Of a stretch of DNA of 64,000 nucleotides, positions 54,646 to 64,000 are shown piece after piece. The notes below the pieces were generated by a model. That model made no database searches, was not told the DNA's origin, and saw only the letters and a list, made by a program, of their open reading frames with translations. Made by a program: the position numbers and the translations under genes. The stretch is from Polaribacter irgensii 23-P (GTDB taxonomy: Bacteria; Bacteroidota; Bacteroidia; Flavobacteriales; Flavobacteriaceae), in NCBI RefSeq assembly GCF_000153225.1, contig NZ_CH724148.1, positions 1,120,640 to 1,184,639 on the forward strand. Reading direction: 5' to 3'. Numbering within the stretch: the first letter of the stretch is position 1; each line of letters opens with the position of its first letter.

Positions 54646-55962
54646 TTATCGAGATATAGTAGCAGTCCATTTTTTCATTTTATGTCCCCAAATAGCAAAA
54701 AATAAGATGAGCGTATAGCACGGAATTAAAATCCAATAACTACTAGTAGAGGCAGCTGCCAAGGCTTCTGTTTCCCCTATTCCATTGGTAATTAGGTGTA
54801 CCTTGTTTGCATCTACAATCCGGCCATATAAAGGAGGAATAATAGCTCCACCGGAGATCGCCATTATTAAAAGTGCAGAGGCTGTTTTTGTAAACCTACC
54901 GAGACCTTCTAAGGTTAGTGGCCAAATTGCGGGCCAAACTAAAGCATTCGCAATGCCAAGTGCCGCCACAAGCATAATAGAAATAAATCCTGTGGTATTT
55001 ATAATACAGCAACTTAAAACAATTCCTAAAATAGCACTTGCAATCAAGGCCGTTTTTTGCTGTACATATTTTGGAATTAAAAAGACTCCAACGGCATAGG
55101 TTGCAACCATTGCCATTAAAGTGTATGTTGTAAAAAACTTCGCCTCTTCTCCTGTAAAACCAAGTGAAATTCCGTATGCAATAATTGTGTCTCCAGCAAG
55201 TACTTCTGCACCTACGTAAACAAACAATGCTAAAACACCCAGCCATAAATTTGGGAATTGGAAAATATTTGTTTTTGCAGTGGTTCCTGGTATTATTTCT
55301 TCTGTTGTATCTGCCTCAACAGGTGGCAAAGGTGCCTTTCTTATTAAAACACCTAGTACAAAAAGCACGATAGCCATAATTAAGTAGGGTATAAAAACGC
55401 TGTCTGCCATGGCATCTAGCAGGGTGTTTTTTTCTGCTATTGTTGCGCTGCTCAATTTTGCTTTTGTTTCGTCAATTCCTGATAATAACAAAGCTCCAAA
55501 AATCAGAGCGCCTAACGCACCTGCAGTTTTATTCGCAATTCCCATGATTGCAATGCGTTTTGCACCACTCTCAAGAGGTCCTAAAATTGTAATATATGGA
55601 TTTGCTGCTGTTTGTAAAATTGTCATTCCAACTCCTTGAATGAAAATACCTGTTAGGAAAATCCAATAGGTTCTTGCAGAGGCTGCGGGAATAAAAATCA
55701 ACGCTCCAACGGCCATAATTATGAGCCCTAAAGACATGCTTTTTTTGTAGCCAATTTTATTTAAAATGTAAGACGCGGGTAGTGCCATTACTACAAACGA
55801 AATGTAGGATGCAGAGGCTACTAAGTACGATTGTGCATCGGTAAGCTCGTTGATTGTTTTCATAAATGGAATTAAAGCGCCATTTATCCAAGTTACAAAA
55901 CCAAAAATGAAAAATAAACTTGCAATTATAATTATTGCGGTGGTATTCTTTTTTTCTTGCAT
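54646..55962 (-). CDS. Sugar MFS transporter of the FucP/GluP family
   Basis: A 438-residue proton-coupled sugar symporter with 12 predicted membrane helices. FGFVTWINGALIPFMK and QTAANPYITILGP are the hallmark motifs of the fucose/glucose/galactose porter family. The last helix ends before the basic tail WGHKMKKWTATISR. The substrate is probably a hexose but cannot be set from sequence. It lies 97 bases after thrC on the same strand; it may be the end of the thr operon or a separate unit. Confidence 0.88.
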   Translation of the reverse strand: MQEKKNTTAIIIIASLFFIFGFVTWINGALIPFMKTINELTDAQSYLVASASYISFVVMALPASYILNKIGYKKSMSLGLIIMAVGALIFIPAASARTYWIFLTGIFIQGVGMTILQTAANPYITILGPLESGAKRIAIMGIANKTAGALGALIFGALLLSGIDETKAKLSSATIAEKNTLLDAMADSVFIPYLIMAIVLFVLGVLIRKAPLPPVEADTTEEIIPGTTAKTNIFQFPNLWLGVLALFVYVGAEVLAGDTIIAYGISLGFTGEEAKFFTTYTLMAMVATYAVGVFLIPKYVQQKTALIASAILGIVLSCCIINTTGFISIMLVAALGIANALVWPAIWPLTLEGLGRFTKTASALLIMAISGGAIIPPLYGRIVDANKVHLITNGIGETEALAAASTSSYWILIPCYTLILFFAIWGHKMKKWTATISR

Positions 55963-56058
55963 GCTGTATGTTTTGATTTAACACCGCTAAAACTACATTG
56001 TTTATTCCGTAAAAAAAAGAGTTTTTAATTTCTAAATATAAAAGAGGTTGAGGTTGCT

Positions 56059-57342
56059 TTATTTTAATAAAAACGATTTTAAGCCTTCGTAGTTAGAAAT
56101 TGGTATCGCCACTTTTTTATTATTGATTACTTTCTGAATCTGTTCGGGAATTTCAATTTGAACAGGCAGGGTTTCTTCAACAACATCTAAAAATTTAACG
56201 GGATGCGCTGTTTCTAGAAAAACACCATATTCATTTTCTTTCAATCCGTATTTCTTTAAACCTAGATATCCAATAGCTCCGTGGGGCTCTGCAACATAAC
56301 CTGTATTGTAGTATATGTCTTTCATGGTAGTTCGTGTCTCGATATCAGAGAAACTATAAGAGGAAAAAGTGTTTTTAAGCAATTCGAGATCATTGTTAAA
56401 CAATTCTCGAATTCTTATAAAGTTGCTCGGGTTTCCAACATCCATCGCGTTTGAAATAGTTGTTTTTGATGGTTTGGGATTGTAAATGCCGTCTATTAGA
56501 TAATTGGGAACGGTATCATTTATATTGGTTGCAGCAATAAAATGTTGAATCGGTAAGCCTAATTTTTTTGCCATAATTCCGGCACATATATTTCCAAAAT
56601 TTCCACTTGGTACTGAAAAAACAAGCTCTTTATTTATTTTTTTTAATGCTTTGTAGGCAAAGAAAAAATAAAACATTTGTGGCAACCAGCGCGCAACATT
56701 AATAGAGTTTGCAGACGTTAATTTTTTAGTAATATCGGTATCTAAAAAAGCAGTTTTCACCATTTCTTGGCAGTCATCAAAAACACCATCTACTTCTAAG
56801 GCGGTTATGTTCTGGCCCAGTGTAGTTAGTTGTTTTTCTTGCACATCACTTACTTTTCCTGAAGGATACAGAATGACAACATTAACTCCCTTTGCTCCTA
56901 AGAAACCGTTTGCAACTGCGCCACCAGTATCTCCAGAAGTGGCAACTAAAACAGTGATCTCTTCTTTATGATCTTTGTTAAAGTACTCCAAGCATTGCGC
57001 CATAAACTTTGCTCCAACATCTTTAAAAGCCATTGTGGGACCATGAAACAACTCTAGAGAGGCAATGTTATCGTCTATTTTTATCAAAGGGAAATCGAAA
57101 GAAACAGTTGCTGCAATAATTGCTTTTAATTTTTTAGCGGGAATTTCGTCTCCCACAAATTGTTTAATTGCTTCAAATGCAATTTCATGGTTTGAATAAT
57201 CGGTAATATTTTCAATAAAATCTTTGGAAAGGGGTGTTGTATTCTCTGGAAAATAGATGCCTCTATCTTTTGCTAGACCTTGTACAACAGCATTTTTAAA
57301 AGTTGTATTCGGAGATGTGTGGTGCAGACTGTAGTAGTTCAT
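56059..57342 (-). CDS. thrC: Threonine synthase
   Basis: PLP enzyme that converts O-phosphohomoserine to threonine, the last step of the pathway. The 427 residues begin MNYYSLHHTSPNTTFKNAVVQGLAKDRGIYFP and have the PLP-lysine motif GPTMAFKDVGAKF (Lys107), ATSGDTGGAVANG and SVPSGNFGNICAG. The length and the QGLAKDRGIYFP start are those of the longer ThrC type found in E. coli. It is the third gene of thrA-thrB-thrC. Confidence 0.96.
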   Translation of the reverse strand: MNYYSLHHTSPNTTFKNAVVQGLAKDRGIYFPENTTPLSKDFIENITDYSNHEIAFEAIKQFVGDEIPAKKLKAIIAATVSFDFPLIKIDDNIASLELFHGPTMAFKDVGAKFMAQCLEYFNKDHKEEITVLVATSGDTGGAVANGFLGAKGVNVVILYPSGKVSDVQEKQLTTLGQNITALEVDGVFDDCQEMVKTAFLDTDITKKLTSANSINVARWLPQMFYFFFAYKALKKINKELVFSVPSGNFGNICAGIMAKKLGLPIQHFIAATNINDTVPNYLIDGIYNPKPSKTTISNAMDVGNPSNFIRIRELFNNDLELLKNTFSSYSFSDIETRTTMKDIYYNTGYVAEPHGAIGYLGLKKYGLKENEYGVFLETAHPVKFLDVVEETLPVQIEIPEQIQKVINNKKVAIPISNYEGLKSFLLK

Positions 57343-57462
57343 TTTATATTAGTTTTGGGTGCTCAATACTTTTTTTTTATTCCTAAAAAATCACTGGCAC
57401 AGACAAATATGCTTTCCTGTGCGGTGAATTTCGTCTTATATTAAATTTGTATCGCGCTGTTT

Positions 57463-58392
57463 TTATGTGCTTTTTATTATTTTGATTCCTATTTGGTTTA
57501 CTTTCGAAATAAACATCTCAAAATCAATTCCTTTATTTGAATAAGATTCTTCAATACTTTTATGAACTACCTCAGCAATTTTATCTCCTTTACAGAGTGC
57601 AAAAATGGTGGGTCCAGAGCCACTGATTCCAGCACCTAAGGCACCTGCTTTTCTAGCGGCATTTTGAACAGCGTCAAAAAATGGGATTAGACGTTTACGG
57701 GCAGGTTCTGCAACTACATCCACTAAGGAATTGCTAATTAGTTGATAATTTTCCGTGTACAAACCGCTCACTAAGCCACCAAGATTCGCCCATTGGATAA
57801 CGGCATTTTTTAATGGGATTTTTGTTGGTAGAACTGCTCTAGCATCTTTTGTTTTTATTTGTATTTGAGGATGGATTGCAACAACTCTCAATTTCTTAGG
57901 GACGGGTAATTTTATAATGTCTAATGGTTGGTAACTTCGGACTAAAACAAACCCGCCGTATATGGCAGCAGCTACATTGTCTGCGATGGCTGTACCGCAA
58001 GCAACTTGCTCTCCAAACATGGCAAACTTTGTCAGTTCTAATTTAGAGTACATAGCTCCTAAAAGTTGATTTGCACCAAAGGCAGCTCCAGCGGCGCTGG
58101 CAGCAGAGCTACCTAAGCCACTTCCTGGAGAAAACCCTTTATGTATGGTAAGCGCCACTCCGAAATTAGCATTGGCCTCATTTAACATTTTTTTGACAAC
58201 CGCACTTGCCGCATTTTCATCAACATTATAGGTGAGTTCAGCACCGGTAATCTGCAGTATCCTTACACCTTTTTCAGCTGTTTTTGTAAAGGTCATCTCA
58301 TCTCCAACGGCATCCACAGCAAAACCGAGAGAGTCGAATCCGCAAGAGACATTAGCGACGGTTGCAGGGGAAAATATTTTTAAATAATCCAT
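57463..58392 (-). CDS. thrB: Homoserine kinase
   Basis: GHMP-family kinase that phosphorylates homoserine. The 309 residues contain FSPATVANVSCGFDSLGFAVDAVGD, the ATP-binding GHMP motif GFSPGSGLGSSAASAAGAAFG, and GALGAGISGSGPTIFALC. All three GHMP motifs are present. It lies 63 bases after thrA and 120 bases before thrC. Confidence 0.96.
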   Translation of the reverse strand: MDYLKIFSPATVANVSCGFDSLGFAVDAVGDEMTFTKTAEKGVRILQITGAELTYNVDENAASAVVKKMLNEANANFGVALTIHKGFSPGSGLGSSAASAAGAAFGANQLLGAMYSKLELTKFAMFGEQVACGTAIADNVAAAIYGGFVLVRSYQPLDIIKLPVPKKLRVVAIHPQIQIKTKDARAVLPTKIPLKNAVIQWANLGGLVSGLYTENYQLISNSLVDVVAEPARKRLIPFFDAVQNAARKAGALGAGISGSGPTIFALCKGDKIAEVVHKSIEESYSNKGIDFEMFISKVNQIGIKIIKST

Positions 58393-58455
58393 TTATTTTA
58401 GTGTTCTGTATTCAGTATTTCGCAAACATTTTACTGCTTATTTTGAACTGAAGAC

Positions 58456-60894
58456 TTATTTATTCGCAATTCTAATGACATCCGCAAAAAGACCTGAAGC
58501 AGTTACATCTGCACCTGCGCCAGCACCTTTTATAATTAAGGGATTTTCAGGATATCTGTCCGTGAAAAATAAGACAATATTATCACTTCCATCTAAATTA
58601 TAGAAGGGATGTGTTGAAGCGATGTGCTGCAATCCTACATTTGCCTTTCCATCACTAAATTCTGCTACATATTTCAAGCGATTCCCCCGGTCGTTGGAAT
58701 CTTTATAGAGGTTTTGGAAATGTTTTTCATTTTTAGTTAACGCCGCATAAAATGAGGCATTGCTTGAAGTACTCAAGCTCTCTGTGGGTAAAAAAGAGTT
58801 GTTTGAAATATCTTCTAATTCTAGTTTATACCCACTTTCGCGCGCTAAAATTAGAATTTTTCGAGCAACATCAACACCACTCAAGTCGATTTTTGGATCT
58901 GGTTCTGTGTAGCCCTCTTTTTGAGCTGCTGCCACCACATCGTGAAAGCTTGTGTCTTCATTAAAGTTATTAAAGACAAAATTTAAACTTCCCGACAACA
59001 CTGCTTGGATTTTATGAACTCGATCCCCCGAATTAATTAAATTTTTCAGCGTGTCTATGATCGGCAATCCTGCACCAACATTAGTTTCAAATAAAAATGA
59101 TGCGTTGTATTTTCTGGAAAGTGCTTTTAAGTTTTTGTAATTTTCAAAACTAGAAGCGCAGGCAATTTTATTACAGGTAACAATAGAAATACTTTCACGA
59201 AGGTATTTTTCATAGACTTCAGATACCTGCTGGTTTGCGGTATTGTCTATAAAAACACTATTTCTTTGATTTGCTTTTTTTACTTTTTCACGAAAGAGCT
59301 CTAAGCTGGTTGGCGTGCCGTTTTCTAAGTTTTCTTTCCAGGTGTTAAGGTCGATACCAGTATTCTTAAAATACATTTTACGAGAATTTGAAATTCCTAT
59401 TACCCGTATATTTAATTTTAAATTTTCCAGTAAAAATTTGTTTTGTTGCTGTAGTTGCGCTAGAAAGCGTTCTCCAACATTTCCAACACCTGTTATAAAA
59501 AGGTTTAATTGTTTTGTTTTTTCTTCAAAAAACTGCTCATGTAAAATATTTAAAGCTTTTTTTGCGTTTTTTTTATTGATGACAGCAGAAATGTTTTTTT
59601 CTGAGGAACCTTGAGCGATCGCTCTAATATTTACATTATTTCTCCCCAATGCACTAAACATTTGTCCACTTAAGCCCTGATGGTTTTTCATGCTTTCTCC
59701 GACGACCGCAATAATTGCTAAGTCACTTTCAATAATTATAGGCTTTATTTTTTTTCTTTCGATGGCTGTGCTAAAAGTTTCATCTAAAAGCTCTTTTGCT
59801 TTTGAAGCATCATTTTCATAAACACCTACACAAATAGAGTGCTCAGAAGACGCTTGTGTGATAAAAATAACATTAATTTTTTCCAGTGATAATGTTTCAA
59901 ATAGTCGTTTGGAAAAACCTGGGATTCCGATCATCCCACCGCCTTCTAAAGTAATTAAGCTAATGTTTTCGATGTGTGAAATTCCTTTTACTTCATTCTT
60001 GTTTTTAGGGTGTTTGCAAATTAGAGTTCCAATACTTTCGGGGTTAAAAGTATTTTTAATTCGAATTGGAATTTCTTTTCTTAAAGCGGGTTGTATTGTT
60101 GGGGGATATAGAACTTTTGCTCCAAAATGAGAGAGCTCCATTGCTTCTTCGTAGGAAATTTCTGAGATTGGATATGCCTCTTTCACAACGCTGGGGTTTG
60201 CAGTGTACATTCCACTCACGTCGGTCCATATTTGAAGTTCCTCTGCGTTTAAGGCCGCGGCATAAATGGAAGCAGAAAAATCAGAACCTCCTCTTCCTAA
60301 GGTAGTCGTATTGCCAGAAATATTAGAAGATATAAAGCCTCCTAACATTACAACACGATTTTTATTCTCTTGAAAAAAAGAGCCGATGTTTTCATTTGTA
60401 AGTTTAAAATTTACCTGCGCGTTTAGATAGTCGTCATTCGTAAGAATCAAATCTCTACTTTCTTTATGTGCAGCGTCAAATAATTCTTTTGCCGCATTTG
60501 CGATAATAAGTGAAGAAAGTCGCTCTCCAAAGCTACATACTTTGGCAAGTGTTTTGTCAGATAATTCTTGAAGTAGAAAAATTCCTTCGCAGATAGAGGT
60601 CAAGCGATTAAATAAATAAGTAACTTCTTTTGAAACCTCTTTTTTATGGACAACAACCAAATCATTTATAATTTGGTTGTGAAGCGCTCTAATGGTTTCT
60701 AAAATTGATTTTGAAATGCTGATGTCTTGTAATGCACTATTCGCGGTAGCTAAAAGTTTGTCGGTAGTTTTGCCAAACGCAGACACAATAACGACCACTT
60801 TATTCTTTTGAGACGCGTGAGCAACAATAGTTAAGACTTTTTTTATGTTTTCTGAGTTTGCGACCGAAGAGCCGCCAAATTTTAATACTTTCAT
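58456..60894 (-). CDS. thrA: Bifunctional aspartokinase / homoserine dehydrogenase
   Basis: Fusion enzyme that catalyses the first and third steps of threonine synthesis. Residues 1 to about 290 form the aspartokinase (MKVLKFGGSSVAN, TTLGRGGSDFSASIYAAAL, QIWTDVSGMYTANP), about 310-460 two ACT domains for threonine feedback, and about 465-812 the homoserine dehydrogenase (LFITGVGNVGERFLAQL, ETNVGAGLPIIDTLKNLINSGD, AVLSGSLNFVFN, EGYTEPDPKIDLSGVDVARK). The 812-residue length matches E. coli ThrA (820). It is preceded by a threonine-rich leader peptide. Confidence 0.97.
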   Translation of the reverse strand: MKVLKFGGSSVANSENIKKVLTIVAHASQKNKVVVIVSAFGKTTDKLLATANSALQDISISKSILETIRALHNQIINDLVVVHKKEVSKEVTYLFNRLTSICEGIFLLQELSDKTLAKVCSFGERLSSLIIANAAKELFDAAHKESRDLILTNDDYLNAQVNFKLTNENIGSFFQENKNRVVMLGGFISSNISGNTTTLGRGGSDFSASIYAAALNAEELQIWTDVSGMYTANPSVVKEAYPISEISYEEAMELSHFGAKVLYPPTIQPALRKEIPIRIKNTFNPESIGTLICKHPKNKNEVKGISHIENISLITLEGGGMIGIPGFSKRLFETLSLEKINVIFITQASSEHSICVGVYENDASKAKELLDETFSTAIERKKIKPIIIESDLAIIAVVGESMKNHQGLSGQMFSALGRNNVNIRAIAQGSSEKNISAVINKKNAKKALNILHEQFFEEKTKQLNLFITGVGNVGERFLAQLQQQNKFLLENLKLNIRVIGISNSRKMYFKNTGIDLNTWKENLENGTPTSLELFREKVKKANQRNSVFIDNTANQQVSEVYEKYLRESISIVTCNKIACASSFENYKNLKALSRKYNASFLFETNVGAGLPIIDTLKNLINSGDRVHKIQAVLSGSLNFVFNNFNEDTSFHDVVAAAQKEGYTEPDPKIDLSGVDVARKILILARESGYKLELEDISNNSFLPTESLSTSSNASFYAALTKNEKHFQNLYKDSNDRGNRLKYVAEFSDGKANVGLQHIASTHPFYNLDGSDNIVLFFTDRYPENPLIIKGAGAGADVTASGLFADVIRIANK

Positions 60895-60992
60895 TGGTAC
60901 TGTGTAATTAATGGAACTTATTTGTTGTTGAATTTATTTCGAGATGTTTCGAAACGTTGTATGACCTAAATTAATATAAATATATAAAACCC

Positions 60993-61052
60993 TTAAAGGG
61001 TAATGGTTGTAGAAGAAGTACGCGTATTCTTAGCCATAGAAATACGAACCAT
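60993..61052 (-). CDS. thrL: thr operon leader peptide (threonine-rich)
   Basis: A 19-residue peptide, MVRISMAKNTRTSSTTITL, encoded 99 bases upstream of thrA on the same strand. Five of its last ten residues are threonine, with five different or mixed Thr codons (ACG, ACT, ACA, ACC, ACC), plus two isoleucines, and the end TTITL resembles the TTITIT core of E. coli thrL. A short hairpin overlaps its stop codon. Two tandem ATG-containing repeats (CTATGG, TTTCTATGG) give two in-frame possible starts, at residues 1 and 6. I infer an attenuation leader. Confidence 0.75.
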   Translation of the reverse strand: MVRISMAKNTRTSSTTITL

Positions 61053-61101
61053 AGAAATAGTTTGAATGTTTTTTATGTTGAATATTGTTGGACGCACAAA
61101 G

Positions 61102-61130
61102 CAAAAGTATTCTTTATATTTAATTTGCAA
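61102..61130 (-). promoter_or_regulatory. thr operon promoter
   Basis: On the minus strand TTG (61128-61130), an 18-base spacer and TACTTTTG (61102-61109) match the Bacteroidota promoter. Transcription would start about 45 bases before the leader peptide. Confidence 0.65.
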
Positions 61131-61213
61131 TTATGGAATGTGAATTATTTTAAAAAATAACCGCATTAATGTGATTTTGATAAAATTAAGAGCTTAAAAT
61201 TTAAAATTAAAAG

Positions 61214-62773
61214 TTACTTCGCAGATAGATTTGCTTTTTCCTTAATAATCGTAGCGATGGATTTATTTTGAATTTTACTTTCTAACCATGATAAAATATC
61301 TAAATACAAGAAGGCTCTTTTCTCGTAGGGGTGATTTTCGAATTTTTTTAATTTGGCATGAATTTTTTTGAATTCATTTTTAATTTCATGCGGAAATACA
61401 TCACTTAGGTCTCTAATAGAGGCTAAGAAAACCTTTTGAACTTCCTGTAAATTCTCCATTTTAAGCAAGAATTTATAGGTATCTACAAATTGGCGTTCTA
61501 GGTCGTAATCTAATCCGCACTCGTAATGTGCTATTAAATTTAAGATGCGCGCAAAGCACTGTAAATCTTCTGCAGAGCTTAAATTTTTAGAACGAATTAT
61601 TTTCTGTAGGTAAGCAATACAGCTTCTGTTCTCACCCATACCGAAGTATAAACAAGCAATTTTATAATTCAATAAAACAACATAATGATTGTCTAATCTA
61701 TTTTGATATTTTTCAATTTTAGCGTTAATCACAGCGACCAAATATTCTCCACTTTTAAAAGAACCCTCTAAAAAATGCAAATGCAATTTGTTAGAATATA
61801 AGTACATGAAAATCAATAATTCTGTATTTGTATTTAACGGAATTTCTTTGTTCTCAATTTCCGTTTCAAAAGCTGCTAACTCTTTTTTAAAAGTAGATGT
61901 TTTTTTTACTAAAAAAGATGCTTCTAGAAGATAGTTTTTTGATTTTAAATAAAAGACAGGATGTAAGTGGATGAGTTTTGAACTGTTGAATAAATCGACA
62001 CATTTTCTTGCATACTTATAACTCAATAAAAAATCTTGAATCAGAAAACTATACCATAAGTTGGCTTTGTAAAGCCACAGCTTTTCTCTAAAGCCTAAAG
62101 ACCGATAGTCATATTTTGGCATTTTTTTATTAAAATACACCTCGAGAAATGCCACTTCTTTTTCGTTTTTTACATAGCCGTTTTGTAAGAGGTGGCTATA
62201 TAGCTGTAGCGATAAATTAGAGAGTTTACTGGCAATTACATTTTGCTGACTTAACTCTTTTGCTTGCACAGAAAGTTGGTCAGCTCTGTTGCTTAAACTT
62301 CGAGTTATGTACTGCGTTTCGATAACCTTTTCTAGCTCTACAATTTCATAAGCGATATTTTTTTCTTCATTATCCAAAGCCATATTCTTGGCTTTTTCTA
62401 ATAGTTTTAAACTTTGTTTATACAACCCTTTTTGGTAGAGAACGGTTGCAAAATCTAGCTGCTCTCTAATTTGAATCCTTACATTTTTATGGGCAGGATT
62501 CAAACGTAGACTGATTAATATTTGTTTGTATAAATGTGCTTTTAAGTTAGAAAGTTGTTGTTTCGAAACAATACCACTTCCAATAATTACTTTCTCATCA
62601 TATATTTTTAACTTTTCTAAAAATTTAAATAAAGAGAAAAATTTAGCGTCAATATTTCCTCCCAATCTTCCAACATACAGATTGAATTGTCGCTTTTCGG
62701 ACTTGGTTAAGGACTTAATTAGTACAAAAAGAGCATCATTTTGCTGACTGGCGGATGTAATGATTTTGCTCAT
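61214..62773 (-). CDS. Conserved hypothetical protein, probably helical repeat
   Basis: A 519-residue cytoplasmic protein with no signal peptide and no membrane helices. It is predicted almost fully helical, with repeated patterns of about 35 residues (FATVLYQKGLYKQSLKLLEKAKNMAL; YKIACLYFGMGENRSCIAYLQKII) that resemble tetratricopeptide repeats, though no clear TPR consensus is met. It is not a known enzyme. It lies downstream of the leuA-facing promoter region and reads away from leuA. Related proteins appear common in Flavobacteriaceae, which is an impression and not a search result. Confidence 0.6.
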   Translation of the reverse strand: MSKIITSASQQNDALFVLIKSLTKSEKRQFNLYVGRLGGNIDAKFFSLFKFLEKLKIYDEKVIIGSGIVSKQQLSNLKAHLYKQILISLRLNPAHKNVRIQIREQLDFATVLYQKGLYKQSLKLLEKAKNMALDNEEKNIAYEIVELEKVIETQYITRSLSNRADQLSVQAKELSQQNVIASKLSNLSLQLYSHLLQNGYVKNEKEVAFLEVYFNKKMPKYDYRSLGFREKLWLYKANLWYSFLIQDFLLSYKYARKCVDLFNSSKLIHLHPVFYLKSKNYLLEASFLVKKTSTFKKELAAFETEIENKEIPLNTNTELLIFMYLYSNKLHLHFLEGSFKSGEYLVAVINAKIEKYQNRLDNHYVVLLNYKIACLYFGMGENRSCIAYLQKIIRSKNLSSAEDLQCFARILNLIAHYECGLDYDLERQFVDTYKFLLKMENLQEVQKVFLASIRDLSDVFPHEIKNEFKKIHAKLKKFENHPYEKRAFLYLDILSWLESKIQNKSIATIIKEKANLSAK

Positions 62774-62866
62774 AAAATATTGAGGTTCAAGTTTTTGAAT
62801 ATGGTTGACATGCTTTAGAAATCGTATGGTATCTTGCAGCGTAAATGCGAATAAGTAAGCAAGGTA

Positions 62867-62874
62867 TATATTTG
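62867..62874 (+). promoter_or_regulatory. Candidate -7 box for leuA
   Basis: TATATTTG matches TAnnTTTG, 31 bases before the leuA start. No leader peptide rich in leucine is visible, and no -33 TTTG at the right distance. Confidence 0.4.
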
Positions 62875-62905
62875 ATTTATAATAATTACAATCTTTTCAG
62901 AAATT

Positions 62906-64000
62906 ATGCAAGACAACCAAGTACAAATTTTCGATACAACACTTAGAGATGGAGAGCAAGTTCCGGGTTGTAAGTTGGATACAGCGCAAAAACTAGTAAT
63001 AGCTGAGCGCCTAGATTTATTAGGTGTAAACGTGATAGAGGCCGGTTTTCCAGTATCTAGTCCGGGAGACTTTACGTCCGTTTCTGAAATTTCAAAAATT
63101 ATAAAAAATGCAAGTGTTTGTGCTTTGACAAGAGCTGTAGAGAACGATATAAAAGTTGCTGCAGCAGCCTTAAAATATGCGAAGTTTCCTAGGATTCATA
63201 CAGGAATTGGAACAAGCGATTCTCATATAAAATTTAAATTTAACTCAACGAGAGAGCAAGTGATCGAGAGAGCTGTAAAAGCAGTTTCTTTTTCAAAGAC
63301 TTTTGTAGAAGATGTGGAGTTCTATGCTGAAGATGCTGGAAGAACAGACAATGCTTTTTTAGCCAAAGTTTGTGAAGCAGTTATAAAAGCAGGGGCAACT
63401 GTTCTTAACATCCCTGATACTACAGGGTATTGCCTCCCAGAAGAATACGGCGCGAAAATAAAGTATTTACGCGAAAATGTAAGGGGTATCGAAAATGTTA
63501 TACTTTCTTGTCATTGTCATAACGATTTGGGAATGGCCACTGCAAATTCTATTGCTGGAGTGATTCAAGGTGCGCGTCAAATTGAATGCACAATAAACGG
63601 AATTGGAGAACGTGCAGGAAATACAGCCTTAGAGGAAGTTGTAATGGTGTTAAAACAGCACCCTTATCTAAATTTAGAAACCAGTATCAACACAAAACTT
63701 TTATACGACACGAGCATTTTAGTGCGTGAAAGTATGGGGATGCCCGTGCAGCCAAACAAGGCAATTGTGGGCGCAAATGCATTTGCTCACAGTTCTGGAA
63801 TTCATCAGGATGGGGTCATAAAAAATAGAGAAACCTATGAGATTATGGATCCGGAAGATGTTGGAGTTACCGAAAGTGCTATTGTTTTAACAGCGCGAAG
63901 TGGAAGAGCTGCTTTGGCATACAGAGCAAAGAAAATTGGGTATGAATTGACAAAGATTCAATTAGACATTGCCTATGATGCGTTTTTAATTATTGCAGAT
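62906..64000 (+). CDS. leuA: 2-isopropylmalate synthase, 3'-truncated by window edge
   Basis: First enzyme of the leucine branch; condenses acetyl-CoA with 2-oxoisovalerate. The open frame starts with [21 protein letters not shown] and runs past the window end, so about 365 residues are visible. Family signatures are the metal site [50 protein letters not shown] (the catalytic HxH) and [30 protein letters not shown] [18 protein letters not shown] follows. Citramalate synthase and homocitrate synthase are relatives, but the [10 protein letters not shown] motif favours LeuA. The C-terminal regulatory domain is beyond the window. Confidence 0.9.
   Translation, partial: MQDNQVQIFDTTLRDGEQVPGCKLDTAQKLVIAERLDLLGVNVIEAGFPVSSPGDFTSVSEISKIIKNASVCALTRAVENDIKVAAAALKYAKFPRIHTGIGTSDSHIKFKFNSTREQVIERAVKAVSFSKTFVEDVEFYAEDAGRTDNAFLAKVCEAVIKAGATVLNIPDTTGYCLPEEYGAKIKYLRENVRGIENVILSCHCHNDLGMATANSIAGVIQGARQIECTINGIGERAGNTALEEVVMVLKQHPYLNLETSINTKLLYDTSILVRESMGMPVQPNKAIVGANAFAHSSGIHQDGVIKNRETYEIMDPEDVGVTESAIVLTARSGRAALAYRAKKIGYELTKIQLDIAYDAFLIIAD

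Larger units (their letters stand above)
60895..61213 (-). promoter_or_regulatory. Leader region of the thr operon
   Basis: This 319-base region holds the promoter (61102-61130), the leader peptide (60993-61052) and, from the peptide's stop, a small hairpin ACCCTTTAAGGGT followed by TTTTATATATTTATATT, an attenuator-like arrangement. A second inverted repeat TTTCG..CGAAA is located nearer the thrA start. Ribosome stalling at scarce charged Thr (or Ile) tRNA should allow read-through into thrA. This is inferred from structure, not tested. Confidence 0.65.

Overview
The window is a stretch of ordinary chromosome from a low-GC marine-type Bacteroidota, most likely a member of the Flavobacteriaceae. 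The evidence is the protein families (an 11-12 stranded OmpA with thrombospondin type 3 repeats, DUF2723, DUF5916, an ExbB-ExbD-ExbD block, atpD-atpC split from the other ATP synthase genes, fused ThrA), promoters of the Bacteroidota type (TTTG, about 19 bases, TAnnTTTG) and the near absence of Shine-Dalgarno sequences. I see no phage, insertion sequence, integron or CRISPR array.

Layout. 1-2.9 kb: end of a manganese/zinc-type ABC importer (ATPase end plus two permeases, each with a cytoplasmic winged-helix tail). 2.9-7.3 kb: AddA-like helicase-nuclease and kbl. 7.4-13.6 kb: OmpA-family protein, atpD-atpC, rbfA, a LolC/E-type permease and, convergent, dusB. 13.6-21.6 kb: a two-EF-hand small protein, lepA, a possible frameshifted small membrane protein, a zinc peptidase, type I asparaginase, the exbB-exbD-exbD energy-transduction cluster and a small outer-membrane barrel protein. 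21.7-31.5 kb, all on the minus strand: rpoN, asnS, an RND-superfamily exporter, frr, pyrH, and the rplM-rpsI-rpsB-tsf translation operon with its own promoter and terminator. 31.6-37.5 kb: a tripartite RND efflux operon (adaptor, pump, outer-membrane factor). 37.6-45.6 kb is the most accessory part: DUF5916 protein, Sua5, several unknown membrane or secreted proteins, a secreted polyester-hydrolase-like (PETase/cutinase-like) enzyme, and beside it the wreck of a second secreted esterase. 45.7-54.6 kb: polA, a membrane metallophosphoesterase, a cysteine-less thioredoxin-fold protein, a polysaccharide deacetylase, a DUF2723 protein and tRNA-Gln(UUG). 54.6-64 kb: sugar MFS transporter, thrA-thrB-thrC preceded by a threonine-rich leader peptide, an unknown 519-residue protein, and the start of leuA.

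How they fit together. Translation and ribosome genes (rplM, rpsI, rpsB, tsf, frr, lepA, rbfA, asnS, tRNA-Gln, dusB, sua5) dominate. The thr operon looks to be controlled by ribosome-mediated attenuation. The envelope genes (OmpA, ExbBD, efflux pump, RND exporter, Lol-type permease) are those of a Gram-negative cell.

The best candidates for new biology are the PETase-like hydrolase with its eroded neighbour esterase (44.0-45.6 kb), the thr leader peptide (60.99-61.05 kb), the permease that seems to lack a normal start codon (0.6 kb), and the cysteine-free thioredoxin-like protein (50.0 kb). All homology statements here are from recognition of motifs by eye, not from a search.
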